Origin: a virus
Reading direction: 5' to 3' (one strand)
Virus record (IMG/VR): IMGVR_UViG_3300030101_000592
Span: 26,891 to 57,477 of that record
DNA length: 30,587 nt
Shown here piece after piece: positions 21,227-29,072 of the stretch. The notes below the pieces were generated by a model. The model saw nothing but the letters and a program-made list of their open reading frames with translations, had not been told where the DNA came from and did not search any database. Position numbers and translations under genes: made by a program. Each line of letters opens with the position of its first letter. Position 1 is the first letter of the stretch.

Positions 21227-21364
21227 ATGGGCAAACTTAAAATGAAGCCACGTAAAAAGATTCGTGCTAGAGATAAAGATGGCAAGTTAAAAGCAGATGA
21301 CCCGTCTACTCCACAAAATGAAGCGTGGACAACAGAAATCGTGGAGAAAGAAGAGGATAGCTAA
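21227..21364 (+). CDS. small basic/acidic hypothetical protein
   Basis: Protein of 45 aa: basic first half (GKLKMKPRKKIRARDKDGK), acidic second half (EIVEKEEDS). It fills the gap between two virion genes and its stop overlaps the next ATG (TAATG). A polycation at one end may bind DNA or the capsid interior. Not recognised. Confidence 0.6.
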   Translation: MGKLKMKPRKKIRARDKDGKLKADDPSTPQNEAWTTEIVEKEEDS

Positions 21365-21642
21365 TGTCTCAGTCAGATATTTTTGCTGTTACAAAGACTG
21401 CTGACGGTTCTGTTTTTGGCTCAAGAGCTAGAGTTCGACAGGTGCAAGTACACACCGCTGGGAGTGGTAGCCCTGCTATCACGCTTAAAGATGGCGGATC
21501 AGGTGGTACAACACGTCTGACTATGACTTTAACCACCGGAGTTGTGCATTCTGTTAACCTCCCAGATAATGGTATCCTATTTTCTACGGATGTTTTTCTG
21601 GACTTAACTGATTGCACAGGCGTGACTGTATTCTTGTCGTAG
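21364..21642 (+). CDS. small beta-rich virion protein
   Basis: Protein of 92 aa, almost entirely short beta strands and Gly turns (VRQVQVHTAGSGSPAITLKD; GILFSTDVFLDLTDCTGVTV). Composition resembles the 109-aa protein at 27349, so both may be small beta-sandwich virion parts. Start overlaps the upstream stop. No known family assigned. Confidence 0.65.
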   Translation: MSQSDIFAVTKTADGSVFGSRARVRQVQVHTAGSGSPAITLKDGGSGGTTRLTMTLTTGVVHSVNLPDNGILFSTDVFLDLTDCTGVTVFLS

Positions 21643-21646
21643 AGTT

Positions 21647-21937
21647 ATGGCAGAGCGCAAACCAAAAGGCAAAATGCCAGCACGTAATAAAAAGAATTTC
21701 CGCCCTACAAAAGCCGGGGCGGGGATGACTAAAGCTGGTGTGGCTGCGTATAGACGCAAGAACCCCGGCTCCAAGCTAAAAACTGCGGTTACAGGTAAAG
21801 TCAAAAAAGGTAGTAAGGACGCAAAGAGGCGTAAGTCTTTCTGCGCTCGTTCTGCTGGACAGATGAAGAAGTTTCCAAAAGCAGCAAAAAATCCTAATTC
21901 ACGTTTGCGACAAGCAAGAAAAAGATGGAGATGTTAG
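21647..21937 (+). CDS. basic phage protein, DUF6321-like
   Basis: Protein of 96 aa and extremely basic. The core (KAGVAAYRRKNPGSKLKTAV, then KKGSKDAKRRKSFCARSAGQ) matches a widespread family in phages and some large eukaryotic viruses that I recall as DUF6321. Role unproven; charge suggests nucleic-acid binding, perhaps as an internal virion protein. It is directly followed, without a gap, by another basic gene. Confidence 0.75.
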   Translation: MAERKPKGKMPARNKKNFRPTKAGAGMTKAGVAAYRRKNPGSKLKTAVTGKVKKGSKDAKRRKSFCARSAGQMKKFPKAAKNPNSRLRQARKRWRC

Positions 21938-22237
21938 ATGGCTATTTCTCGTTCTCAAATGGGTAGTCAGCTTGTAGGTAACAGAGTTTCTACGGGTGAT
22001 GACGCTAAAGATCTTGATATTATTCGTATGGGTAAAGGTGGCAAGACTAGAAAGAAGAAAAAGTCTAAAAGCCGTGTTAATGAAGCTGGTAACTATACAA
22101 AACCGGGCATGCGTAAGCGTCTGTTTAATAGAATAAAAGCTGGCAGTAAGGGCGGAAATCCGGGTCAATGGAGTGCTAGAAAAGCTCAAATGCTTGCTTC
22201 AGCTTATAAAAAAGCAGGTGGGGGATATAAGAATTAA
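21938..22237 (+). CDS. basic phage protein
   Basis: Protein of 99 aa. The N-terminus MAISRSQMGSQL echoes the capsid start MAISRAQLLKEL. The middle is Lys-rich (KGGKTRKKKKSKSRVNEAG) and the end KAGSKGGNPGQWSARKAQML is a signature common in marine phages. Candidate DNA-binding virion protein. Stop and next start overlap by one base. Confidence 0.75.
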   Translation: MAISRSQMGSQLVGNRVSTGDDAKDLDIIRMGKGGKTRKKKKSKSRVNEAGNYTKPGMRKRLFNRIKAGSKGGNPGQWSARKAQMLASAYKKAGGGYKN

Positions 22238-22770
22238 TGTCTAGTGACATAGAAAAAGACCTTCGTAGCTGGTCAACTCAGGTACTAGAGGTTCCAAATC
22301 CCAAACTAAAAGGGCTTTCCCCGTGTCCCTATGCCAAAAATGCGTGGGAAAGGGATAAAGTACTGGTCGTTGAGACAGACGATGTGTACGCAGACAGTCT
22401 AAGATACTGCGCCGATTTTACAGTGACAGGCAAAGAACTCGTTGTAGTCGCGTCCCATAGCGTCCCAGAACTAGAGAGATTTAATAAGTATGTACAGAAC
22501 TTAAACATACTATTCGAGAACTTGCATTGTATGGAATTTCACCCTGAATACGGTGCAGAAGATGCAGAACTTGATTTCCTCTCCGAGATAGATTGGGAGA
22601 GTTCTGTAGATAAGCCATACTGCATGGTTTTTATACAAGATCTAAAATTAGTAGTCCAAGCAAGTGACAAGCTCGAACGCTTGGGCTATTATAAAGTATA
22701 CCCTGAAGAGGAGTATACAGAGCTAGTCGTTAACAGAAAAAGGAGACTGACAAATGGCTATGAAACCTAG
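22237..22770 (+). CDS. conserved phage protein of unknown function
   Basis: Protein of 177 aa. The N-terminal part VPNPKLKGLSPCPYAKNAW (a CPYAK cysteine motif) is shared with a marine phage family. A central alpha/beta part holds VLVVETDDVYADSL and ELVVVASHSVPELERF, and the end is charged. The conserved CP(F/Y)A motif occurs in a group of small proteins of unknown enzymology; no catalytic claim can be made. Embedded in a run of small basic virion-region genes. Confidence 0.65.
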   Translation: MSSDIEKDLRSWSTQVLEVPNPKLKGLSPCPYAKNAWERDKVLVVETDDVYADSLRYCADFTVTGKELVVVASHSVPELERFNKYVQNLNILFENLHCMEFHPEYGAEDAELDFLSEIDWESSVDKPYCMVFIQDLKLVVQASDKLERLGYYKVYPEEEYTELVVNRKRRLTNGYET

Positions 22771-22900
22771 GGCTATGAAGAAAAAGCCAATGGCAATGAA
22801 ACGTGGTGGCGCAGCAAAGAAAATGATGCGTGGCGGCGCTATGGGCATGAAGAAAAAGCCAATGGCTATGAAACGCGGTGGTAAAGCTAAGAAAAAGTAA
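22754..22900 (+). CDS. small Lys/Met/Gly repeat protein
   Basis: Protein of 48 aa built from a repeated unit: MKKKPMAMKRGG occurs twice, separated by AAKKMMRGGAMG. It has 13 Met and 17 Lys and almost no other side chains. AAGGAG about 10 nt before ATG at 22754 and overlaps of 17 nt upstream and 1 nt downstream support it as a real gene. A similar Lys/Met/Gly style ends the 60-aa protein at 25106. A role in DNA binding inside the head is possible. Confidence 0.7.
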   Translation: MAMKPRAMKKKPMAMKRGGAAKKMMRGGAMGMKKKPMAMKRGGKAKKK

Positions 22901-23151
22901 TGGCGTTAAAAAAATCTCAGAAGAGCTTAAAGTCTTGGACCAAACAAAAATGGCGTACCAAAAGTGGGAAGCCTAGCGGTAAAACTGGTGAGCGGTATTT
23001 ACCTAGTGCGGCTATTAAGTCTCTTAGCCCTTCTGAGTACGCAGCCACAACACGAGCTAAACGAAAAGGCAAGGCTTCAGGCAAACAGCATGTGGCTCAA
23101 CCTAAAAAAATTGCAAAGAAAACCAAACGATTTAGGAGCGTAGTGACATAA
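22900..23151 (+). CDS. basic phage protein, DUF5872-like
   Basis: Protein of 83 aa, very basic. KSLKSWTKQKWRTKSGKPS, TGERYLPSAAIKSL and KIAKKTKRF are the motifs of a phage and virus family I recall as DUF5872, function unknown. Overlaps both neighbours by one base. Charge suggests DNA or RNA contact. Confidence 0.75.
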   Translation: MALKKSQKSLKSWTKQKWRTKSGKPSGKTGERYLPSAAIKSLSPSEYAATTRAKRKGKASGKQHVAQPKKIAKKTKRFRSVVT

Positions 23152-23834
23152 TGGCTGTAGTTACACCCGAACTTTCTGAAATATTTGAAGAGGCTTATGA
23201 AAGAGCAGGTCTTCAAATGCGAGCTGGTTATGATTTGCGAACAGCAAGACGTAGCCTCAACCTTTTAACATTGGAGTGGCAAAATCGTGGTCTTAATCTC
23301 TTCACTATCGAAGAGGGTACAATCTCTGTTACAGCAGGTACGGAGACTTATACCCTTCCTTCGGACACCATCGACATCATCGAACACCAAATCCGAACCG
23401 GGACAGGTACGAATCAAATCGACACGGCCCTCGAAAGGATCAGTGTCGCAACCTACGCCCAGCAAACAAACAAGCAAACGGAAGGTAGGCCGACCCAAAT
23501 CTTCGTCCAAAGGCTCTCAACGGAAACGAAAGTAACGTTATGGCCTGTTCCAGACAACACAACCACATACACAATATTTTATTATAGATTGAAGGGTATT
23601 GATGGGCTAGCGTCTGGAGTTGGATCTGCTACTAATTTTGTACCTCCACGGTTTGTCCCCTGTTTGGTTTCAGGGTTAGCGTACTATATAGCTATGAAAC
23701 GCCCAGAGGTAGCAAATCGCGTGGTTGCATTAAAGCAGGAATATGAGTTTCAATTTGAATTGGCTGCTGGGGAAGATGAAGAAACGGCGTCAATTAAGTT
23801 TGTGCCTTTTAACACATTTATGTTAGGTGCTTAA
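23151..23834 (+). CDS. head-tail adaptor, P22 gp4-like
   Basis: Protein of 227 aa. The beginning (EIFEEAYERAGLQMRAGYDL, RTARRSLNLLTLEWQNRGLN) is the helical start of the P22 gp4-type accessory factor that binds the portal and seals packaged DNA; beta strands (TISVTAGTETYTLPSDT) and FYYRLKGIDG follow. It would form the ring between portal and tail. Between about 23350 and 23535 the codon use changes to C-ending codons (ATC, ACC, GCC, GTC), unlike the rest of the gene, suggesting an exchanged segment. The product remains in frame. Confidence 0.82.
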   Translation: MAVVTPELSEIFEEAYERAGLQMRAGYDLRTARRSLNLLTLEWQNRGLNLFTIEEGTISVTAGTETYTLPSDTIDIIEHQIRTGTGTNQIDTALERISVATYAQQTNKQTEGRPTQIFVQRLSTETKVTLWPVPDNTTTYTIFYYRLKGIDGLASGVGSATNFVPPRFVPCLVSGLAYYIAMKRPEVANRVVALKQEYEFQFELAAGEDEETASIKFVPFNTFMLGA

Positions 23835-24280
23835 TGTCATATGCAAGAGGGAGATATGCTTTTGGTTTTTGTGACAAAACAGGCTTCCGTTATCCATTAT
23901 CCGATCTTGTTCCCGAATTTAAAAACGGTGTTAAGACTGGCTTTCTTGTAGGCCGTGACGTTGCAGACCCAGACCAGCCGCAAAATTTTCTTGGTCGCTT
24001 AAAAATATTTGACCCTCAAAGCTTACAGAATCCTCGTCCTGACACTTCAGAAGCCGCCAGCAGAAGGCTTTTTGGCTTCAATCCAGTGGGGAATGACGCA
24101 CAGTTTATGACTGCAGAAATAGGAACTGTTACAGTTAGTACAACAGACACTTCTACTTTAAACGCGGGTATTTTTACTCTAACGGGCCAAGCCGTTACTT
24201 TAACAGCTTCTAGTGCGCCGACTTTTGACAGTACATCAACCACTCTAGACTCTACCTCAGAGACATTCGATGAAGGATAA
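23834..24280 (+). CDS. hypothetical virion protein
   Basis: Protein of 148 aa. The N-terminal 90 residues (YAFGFCDKTGFRYPLSDLVP, GRDVADPDQPQNFLG) match a protein common beside adaptors in marine phages. From about 95 to the end the sequence is Thr/Ser-rich and repetitive (TFDSTSTTLDSTSETFD), probably an extended, exposed tail. Overlaps the adaptor stop by one base. Role probably in the connector or tail. Confidence 0.7.
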   Translation: MSYARGRYAFGFCDKTGFRYPLSDLVPEFKNGVKTGFLVGRDVADPDQPQNFLGRLKIFDPQSLQNPRPDTSEAASRRLFGFNPVGNDAQFMTAEIGTVTVSTTDTSTLNAGIFTLTGQAVTLTASSAPTFDSTSTTLDSTSETFDEG

Positions 24281-24283
24281 AAT

Positions 24284-24934
24284 ATGGCAAAACAAACAGT
24301 AGGTATAGGTTCATCCGCTAACGATGGAACAGGCGACACTCTTCGAGCTGGTGCAGACAAGATTAATGATAATTTTAATGAAGTGTATGCGGCTATAGGA
24401 AACGGCACGGCTCTTACCGATCTAATAGATTCAAATGGGTTATTAGATGTAAGTTCTGGCGCAAACAAAATCGTCTTTTATTATGCGGCTTTAAGCGATC
24501 TTCCAAGTGCTTCGACATATCATGGTGCTATAGCTCACGTCCACGCTGCTGGGGGAATGTATTTCGCACATGGTGGGGCATGGCTTCGACTCAATGACGA
24601 AACAACTGGTCCTGTAACTAAATATACTGCGGGTACAAATGGATCGTCTGCATACACATTTACTGGACCCGGAGCTACGTCTGGCAATAATCCAAACTTT
24701 ACTTTTTATAAAGGTCATACCTATCTAATCGACAACACAGCCAACGTAGGAAGCCATCCCCTACAGATTAGAACATCTAATGGTGGTTCGGCTTTTACTA
24801 CGGGTGTTACAGAAAACTACAATTCAACAACAGGATTAACACAATTTATTGTGCCTCACGAACCTTCTGATACTTCTTTAGTGTATCAATGTACAAATCA
24901 TAGTAGTATGGTTGGAAACATAACGATAGTGTGA
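24284..24934 (+). CDS. tail or baseplate-type protein with a cupredoxin-like C-terminus
   Basis: Protein of 216 aa. Residues 1-40 (IGSSANDGTGDTLRAGADKI, NDNFNEVYAAI) match the N-terminal attachment motif of phage baseplate and fibre proteins. From about 112 a beta domain ends in SLVYQCTNHSSMVGNITIV, very like the end of plastocyanin and amicyanin. Cys203, His206 and Met209 have the C-x2-H-x2-M spacing of amicyanin, and His158 (GSHPL) is placed as the fourth ligand of a type 1 copper site. Whether copper is bound is unknown; the fold may only serve structure. Virion surface role likely. Confidence 0.7.
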   Translation: MAKQTVGIGSSANDGTGDTLRAGADKINDNFNEVYAAIGNGTALTDLIDSNGLLDVSSGANKIVFYYAALSDLPSASTYHGAIAHVHAAGGMYFAHGGAWLRLNDETTGPVTKYTAGTNGSSAYTFTGPGATSGNNPNFTFYKGHTYLIDNTANVGSHPLQIRTSNGGSAFTTGVTENYNSTTGLTQFIVPHEPSDTSLVYQCTNHSSMVGNITIV

Positions 24935-24948
24935 TAAGGAGATTAAAT

Positions 24949-25095
24949 ATGCCAAAGAATCAAGATATGTCAGATGAAGATATGGGTTTACTAGTAGATT
25001 TCTTTGATTCTCCTGAAGGAGATGAGTATATGAAGGATCTGTTAAAAAAAGACGTACCTTCTAAAAAACATAGCGGCAAAATAAAAATTAAGTAG
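24949..25095 (+). CDS. small charged hypothetical protein
   Basis: Protein of 48 aa: acidic first half (DMSDEDMGLLVDFFDSPEGD), basic end (KKDVPSKKHSGKIKIK). AAGGAG lies 8 nt before ATG. Not recognised; lies between two tail-region genes. Confidence 0.6.
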   Translation: MPKNQDMSDEDMGLLVDFFDSPEGDEYMKDLLKKDVPSKKHSGKIKIK

Positions 25096-25105
25096 GAGAT
25101 TAGAT

Positions 25106-25288
25106 ATGCCCGGAAAGTTAAAACCTGTACCTGCAGGGAATAAAGGTTTAGGTAAGTTACCATCACAGGTCCGTAACAAAATGGGCTTTATGGAAAAAGG
25201 TGGTAAGGTAAAGAAAATGGCAATGGGCGGCAAGTGTCGTGGCATGGGCGCTGCTACTAAAGGCGGCAATTTTAGCAAGATGGGCTAG
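25106..25288 (+). CDS. small basic Lys/Gly/Met protein
   Basis: Protein of 60 aa. KLKPVPAGNKGLGKLPSQVR is a motif I recall from marine phages; the end is Gly/Lys/Met-rich (KGGKVKKMAMGGKCRGMG). TAGGAG about 8 nt before ATG. May bind DNA or line the connector; no function known. Confidence 0.65.
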   Translation: MPGKLKPVPAGNKGLGKLPSQVRNKMGFMEKGGKVKKMAMGGKCRGMGAATKGGNFSKMG

Positions 25289-25291
25289 ACA

Positions 25292-25924
25292 ATGAATTAT
25301 TCAGAACTGACACAGGCCATTAAAGATTACACGGAAAATACAGAAACAACTTTCGTGAATAATATAGATGACTTTGTTCGTCAGGCTGAAGAGCGCATAT
25401 ACAGGGATGTCATAATTCCTGAGTTAAAGAAAAATGCTACTGGTAACATGACCGCAGGTAATCAGTATCTTGCACGACCTTCAGACTTTTTATCTACGTT
25501 TTCTCTCGCCATATCTAATAGCAGCGAATATTCATATCTTCTTGAAAAAGAAGTTAATTTTATAAGGGAAGCCTATCCTAATTCTTCTACACAAGGTGTT
25601 CCAAAGTACTATGCAATATTTGATGGAGACTCCGCATCTTCAGACGGCAATTTTATAATAGGTCCAACACCAGATGCTTCCTACGCTATAGAGCTACATT
25701 ATTACTACGACCCACCATCAATAGTTACAGCGAGTACTTCTTGGTTGGGAGACAATGCAGAAGCTACGCTACTTTATGGAAGTTTAATCGAAGCGTATAC
25801 GTTTATGAAAGGCGAGCCTGATATAATACAGTTGTATCAACAAAGATATGAAAGCGCTTTACTAAACATGGCAAGTCTAGGCGTTATGCTTAGAAGTGAT
25901 ATTTACAGAACGAGTGCAGCATAA
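25292..25924 (+). CDS. second adaptor-type protein, SU10-like
   Basis: Protein of 210 aa starting with two helices (YSELTQAIKDYTENTETTFV, IDDFVRQAEERIYRDVIIPE), the pattern of head-tail adaptors of the SU10 type, then a beta region (YYAIFDGD, FIIGPTPDASYAIELHYYYD) and a helical end with LLYGSLIEAYTFMKGEPD. It would join the portal/adaptor stack to the tail. No strong ribosome site before ATG. It overlaps the next gene by one base. Confidence 0.75.
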   Translation: MNYSELTQAIKDYTENTETTFVNNIDDFVRQAEERIYRDVIIPELKKNATGNMTAGNQYLARPSDFLSTFSLAISNSSEYSYLLEKEVNFIREAYPNSSTQGVPKYYAIFDGDSASSDGNFIIGPTPDASYAIELHYYYDPPSIVTASTSWLGDNAEATLLYGSLIEAYTFMKGEPDIIQLYQQRYESALLNMASLGVMLRSDIYRTSAA

Positions 25925-26361
25925 TGGCTATTACACAAACGACATGTACTTCATTTAAAGTTGAGCTTTTTAAGGGAGAGCATGACTTTGATTCACACAC
26001 CTTTAAAATTGCTCTTTATACAAGTTCAGCAACATTGGGTGCAACTACTACTGCTTACAGTTCTACCAATGAAATTACAAATACATCAGGTAGCGCCTAC
26101 AGTGCGACGGGAAAATCTCTCACTCTTGCAAGCACATTTCCAAAGGCTTCTGGAACAACAGCTCTTGTTGATTTTGACAACGTACAATGGGCAAGTGCAA
26201 CTTTCACTGCACGAGGTGCTTTGATCTATAACGACACACACTCTTCCAAAGCAGCCGTTGCTGTGTTAGACTTTGGAGGTGACAGGTCTGCTTCAAACAG
26301 CACCTTTGAAATACAATTCCCAATAGCGGATGCTTCGTCTGCTATCCTAAGGATAACATAG
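25924..26361 (+). CDS. beta-rich virion protein
   Basis: Protein of 145 aa with Ser/Thr/Ala-rich strands (FKIALYTSSATLGATTTAYS, ARGALIYNDTHSSKAAVAVL). Both the fold type and the phrase FTARGALIYND suggest tail or decoration protein. It and the next gene (142 aa) appear to be diverged copies of one ancestor: each has FK/NFVKN start, ALYT or ALTN motif and C-terminal (FEIQFPIADASSAILRI / FTLDFSPSNGVIQIA). Confidence 0.65.
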   Translation: MAITQTTCTSFKVELFKGEHDFDSHTFKIALYTSSATLGATTTAYSSTNEITNTSGSAYSATGKSLTLASTFPKASGTTALVDFDNVQWASATFTARGALIYNDTHSSKAAVAVLDFGGDRSASNSTFEIQFPIADASSAILRIT

Positions 26362-26371
26362 GAGATAGAAA

Positions 26372-26800
26372 ATGGCATCCTTTACAAAAGTAAACAACTT
26401 CGTTAAAAACGCAGTTCACGATATGGACTTGGAATCAGATCAAATAGCGGTAGCTCTCACTAATACTGCACCCGGTTCCGAATCAACCGATCCAACAGGA
26501 GATACTGGTGGCGTAATTGCTAACCTAACACAGATTAGCTACTCAAATTGCTCTTCTAGAAACGTTGGTACAACTTCGTCCACTCAATCGGGCGGAACAT
26601 ATAAGCTTGTTCTACAAGACTTGACGCTGACAGCTTCAGGCACAGTGGGTCCGTTTAGATACATTTATCTATTTAATGATACCGTAACTGGAGATCCGCT
26701 TATCGGTTTGTACGATTATGGAGCGAGCGTGACACTGAATAACGGAGACACTTTTACATTAGATTTTAGCCCTTCAAACGGTGTAATTCAAATAGCGTAA
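26372..26800 (+). CDS. beta-rich virion protein
   Basis: Protein of 142 aa, Ser/Thr/Gly-rich, beta type (QIAVALTNTAPGSESTDPTG, GPFRYIYLFNDTVTGDPLIG, DTFTLDFSPSNGVIQIA). It follows a similar gene and is likely part of the tail or the virion surface. GGAG lies 9 nt before ATG. Not assigned to a known family. Confidence 0.65.
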   Translation: MASFTKVNNFVKNAVHDMDLESDQIAVALTNTAPGSESTDPTGDTGGVIANLTQISYSNCSSRNVGTTSSTQSGGTYKLVLQDLTLTASGTVGPFRYIYLFNDTVTGDPLIGLYDYGASVTLNNGDTFTLDFSPSNGVIQIA

Positions 26801-26809
26801 GGTAAGAAC

Positions 26810-27334
26810 ATGGCAAAGCTCTTCAACAGGGCAAAGATGGGAACCAGTACAACGGGTACTGGAACTGTTACTTTAGGCAGCGCCTCTTCAGGTTTTCAAT
26901 CTTTTGCAGATGCGGGTGTGAGCAATAGTGATGTCATTCAGTATGTCATTGAGGATGGTTCCAACTTTGAAATAGGAACAGGTACATACACTAGTTCTGG
27001 CACTACTTTAACTAGGGCAGCGGTGACAGAAAGTTCCAATTCGGACAGTGCTATTAATTTATCTGGCAATGCGGTAGTTTTTATAAGTGCAGTTGCTGAT
27101 GATCTCAATCGTTTACAGAACGCAGGTTCGACCAAAGTAGCAGCTACTTCTTCTGGTGCTACCATTACAGGCGACCTTGCGCTTACCGGAACGATGAGTA
27201 GCGGTGCTTTATCTTCTTCAGTAACGGGTGCAACTCAAACCGCAGGAACAACCAACACGACTATTGCTACGACTGCATTTGCTGCAACAGAAGCTGCCAA
27301 TCAAGCAGTGGCTATGGCAATCGCTCTAGGTTAG
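26810..27334 (+). CDS. tail fibre-associated protein
   Basis: Protein of 174 aa. VTLGSASSGFQSFADAGVSN, SNFEIGTGTYTSSGTTLTRA are motifs found in phage fibre proteins, followed by ALSSSVTGATQTAGTTNTTI and an Ala-rich end that resembles trimeric fibre stalk sequence. Located just before a pair of fibre genes. Confidence 0.7.
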   Translation: MAKLFNRAKMGTSTTGTGTVTLGSASSGFQSFADAGVSNSDVIQYVIEDGSNFEIGTGTYTSSGTTLTRAAVTESSNSDSAINLSGNAVVFISAVADDLNRLQNAGSTKVAATSSGATITGDLALTGTMSSGALSSSVTGATQTAGTTNTTIATTAFAATEAANQAVAMAIALG

Positions 27335-27348
27335 ATAGGAAGTAACAA

Positions 27349-27678
27349 ATGGCAAACGCATTTAAATTAGTAACAGACACAGGAGTAGGCACTTCGGCGG
27401 CTACCATACACACTGGCGCTTCTTCGACAGAAACTACGATTATCGGTCTCAGCATATCTAATATCGTAACTTCTCAAATAGAGGTGGATGTTCAGATCGA
27501 GAATAATGACGGTGATAATATATACCTTATTAAAGCGGCTCCTGTACCTGTAGGTTCTAGTTTAGTCGTTGTAGGTGGTGAACAAAAGGTTGTCCTCAAC
27601 GCAAGTGATGTTTTAAAAGTTACAAGTAATACAGCTTCCAGTGCTGACGTTGCACTGTCTATTTTAGAGGTTACCTAA
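27349..27678 (+). CDS. small beta-rich virion protein
   Basis: Protein of 109 aa, nearly all beta strands (IGLSISNIVTSQIEVDVQIE, LIKAAPVPVGSSLVVVGGEQ). Similar in style to the 92-aa protein at 21364. One-base overlap with the following fibre gene suggests a fibre connector or chaperone. Function unknown. Confidence 0.65.
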   Translation: MANAFKLVTDTGVGTSAATIHTGASSTETTIIGLSISNIVTSQIEVDVQIENNDGDNIYLIKAAPVPVGSSLVVVGGEQKVVLNASDVLKVTSNTASSADVALSILEVT

Positions 27679-29069
27679 TGGCGTACTTAGGGGCAGGCAT
27701 TACAAGATTTAATACGGCAGATGGTTTGACTGTAACGGGCGATGCTCAGATCGATACAAATACACTTGTAGTCGATAGCACAAATAATCAAGTTGGAATT
27801 GGAACTTCAACACATTTTGACAGCAACACTAAATTAACAGTCGCAGGTCGTATTAATACATCTAATGGCACTGCTACTGGTTCTATAAATTTTGGTGGTG
27901 GAACAGTTGTAAATGTTGGCTCGTTGTCTAATCACAATTTACAGTTGATGACCAACAATACAACTAGGGCAACCATAGATAGCTCAGGTAATTTTGGAAT
28001 TGGTACAACAACCGTAAATAGAAAATTAGAAACTTCAGCAAACAATAATGGTGGTGCAAAAGCAAACTACATACGAATAACTGATACAGACACCACTGCT
28101 ACCGCCGCAAATCAACAGGGTGGTATCGAGTTTTATGCTAGTGACTCTAGTTCAGGGGCCGGTGTTACAGCTAGTATAGAGGTTGTATATGCAGGTTCAG
28201 GCGGTGGTGGTGAAATAACATTTAATACAGCGGCAAACTCTGGTGCAGGTGTTTCTGAGGCTCTCCGCATTGATGAGGCAGGTAAAGTATTAATTAATAA
28301 AACTACAGACAGTATTGCTATAGCAGGTACAGCTATATCTTCAACACTAGGTGTTAGAGCAGCCGTTGACGGTAATATAGGTCTTTTAATAAATAGGCTT
28401 TCCTCAGACGGGAACTTAGTAGACTTCCGCAAAGACAGTTCTACTGTGGGGGCTATTTCTTCTCGTGGTGGTGTTGCAACAAATGTTATTCTTAGAACTG
28501 CAACTGGACAAGGTGCAGGTATTGGCGGTGCTAACAGTGGTGTTCTTCCTTGTGATGAGGATGGATTACAAGATAATGAAATAAATTTAGGTGCATCTGG
28601 AACTCGTTGGAAAGACCTCTACCTCTCAGGCGGTGCATACCTTGGCGGCACTGGTTCAGCTAATAAGCTAGAAGATTATGAAGAGGGAACTTGGACGCCT
28701 ACGCTACCTAGCGGTGGTAGTTTAAGTGTTGGTAAGGCTCGTTATGTTAAAATAGGAAATTATGTAAATCTAAGCTTTTATGTCACTAGCATAAATCCTA
28801 CTGCAGGCAACTCTGTTTTTAAAATAGGAGGCCTACCTTTTGATGTTAAAACAGACTCTAGTTATTATGTTGGGGGTACAATCGGTTATACTGGGGATAA
28901 TAATTTAAATGATGTTATGATCCTAACAGGAACTACTTTAGATTATCTTTATTTTCATCTTAATGATGGTGATGGTGGCGCAGTTACTAATACCGAAATG
29001 AGAGACAGAGGTCTGACCGGTGCGAGTTTAGATGCCATGATTGCATCAGTCAGTTATACCTCGGCATAA
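27678..29069 (+). CDS. tail fibre protein
   Basis: Protein of 463 aa starting MAYLGAGITRFNTADGLTVT, with repeated stalk-like phrases (NNQVGIGTSTHF, SSGNFGIGTTT) and a Gly/Ser-rich beta helix-like middle. From about 330 EDYEEGTWTPTLPSGG begins a C-terminal domain (ARYVKIGNYVNLSFYVTSIN) that occurs at the end of many phage fibres and is the probable receptor-binding head. The next long gene has the same N-terminal MAYLG and similar stalk phrases, so the two are probably paralogues. Confidence 0.82.
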   Translation: MAYLGAGITRFNTADGLTVTGDAQIDTNTLVVDSTNNQVGIGTSTHFDSNTKLTVAGRINTSNGTATGSINFGGGTVVNVGSLSNHNLQLMTNNTTRATIDSSGNFGIGTTTVNRKLETSANNNGGAKANYIRITDTDTTATAANQQGGIEFYASDSSSGAGVTASIEVVYAGSGGGGEITFNTAANSGAGVSEALRIDEAGKVLINKTTDSIAIAGTAISSTLGVRAAVDGNIGLLINRLSSDGNLVDFRKDSSTVGAISSRGGVATNVILRTATGQGAGIGGANSGVLPCDEDGLQDNEINLGASGTRWKDLYLSGGAYLGGTGSANKLEDYEEGTWTPTLPSGGSLSVGKARYVKIGNYVNLSFYVTSINPTAGNSVFKIGGLPFDVKTDSSYYVGGTIGYTGDNNLNDVMILTGTTLDYLYFHLNDGDGGAVTNTEMRDRGLTGASLDAMIASVSYTSA

Positions 29070-29072
29070 CAC

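Noticed and set aside
23265-23535. Overlapping frames on both strands within the gp4-like adaptor
   Set aside because: They coincide with the C-rich segment of the adaptor gene, where stop codons are rare by composition; no start signals.
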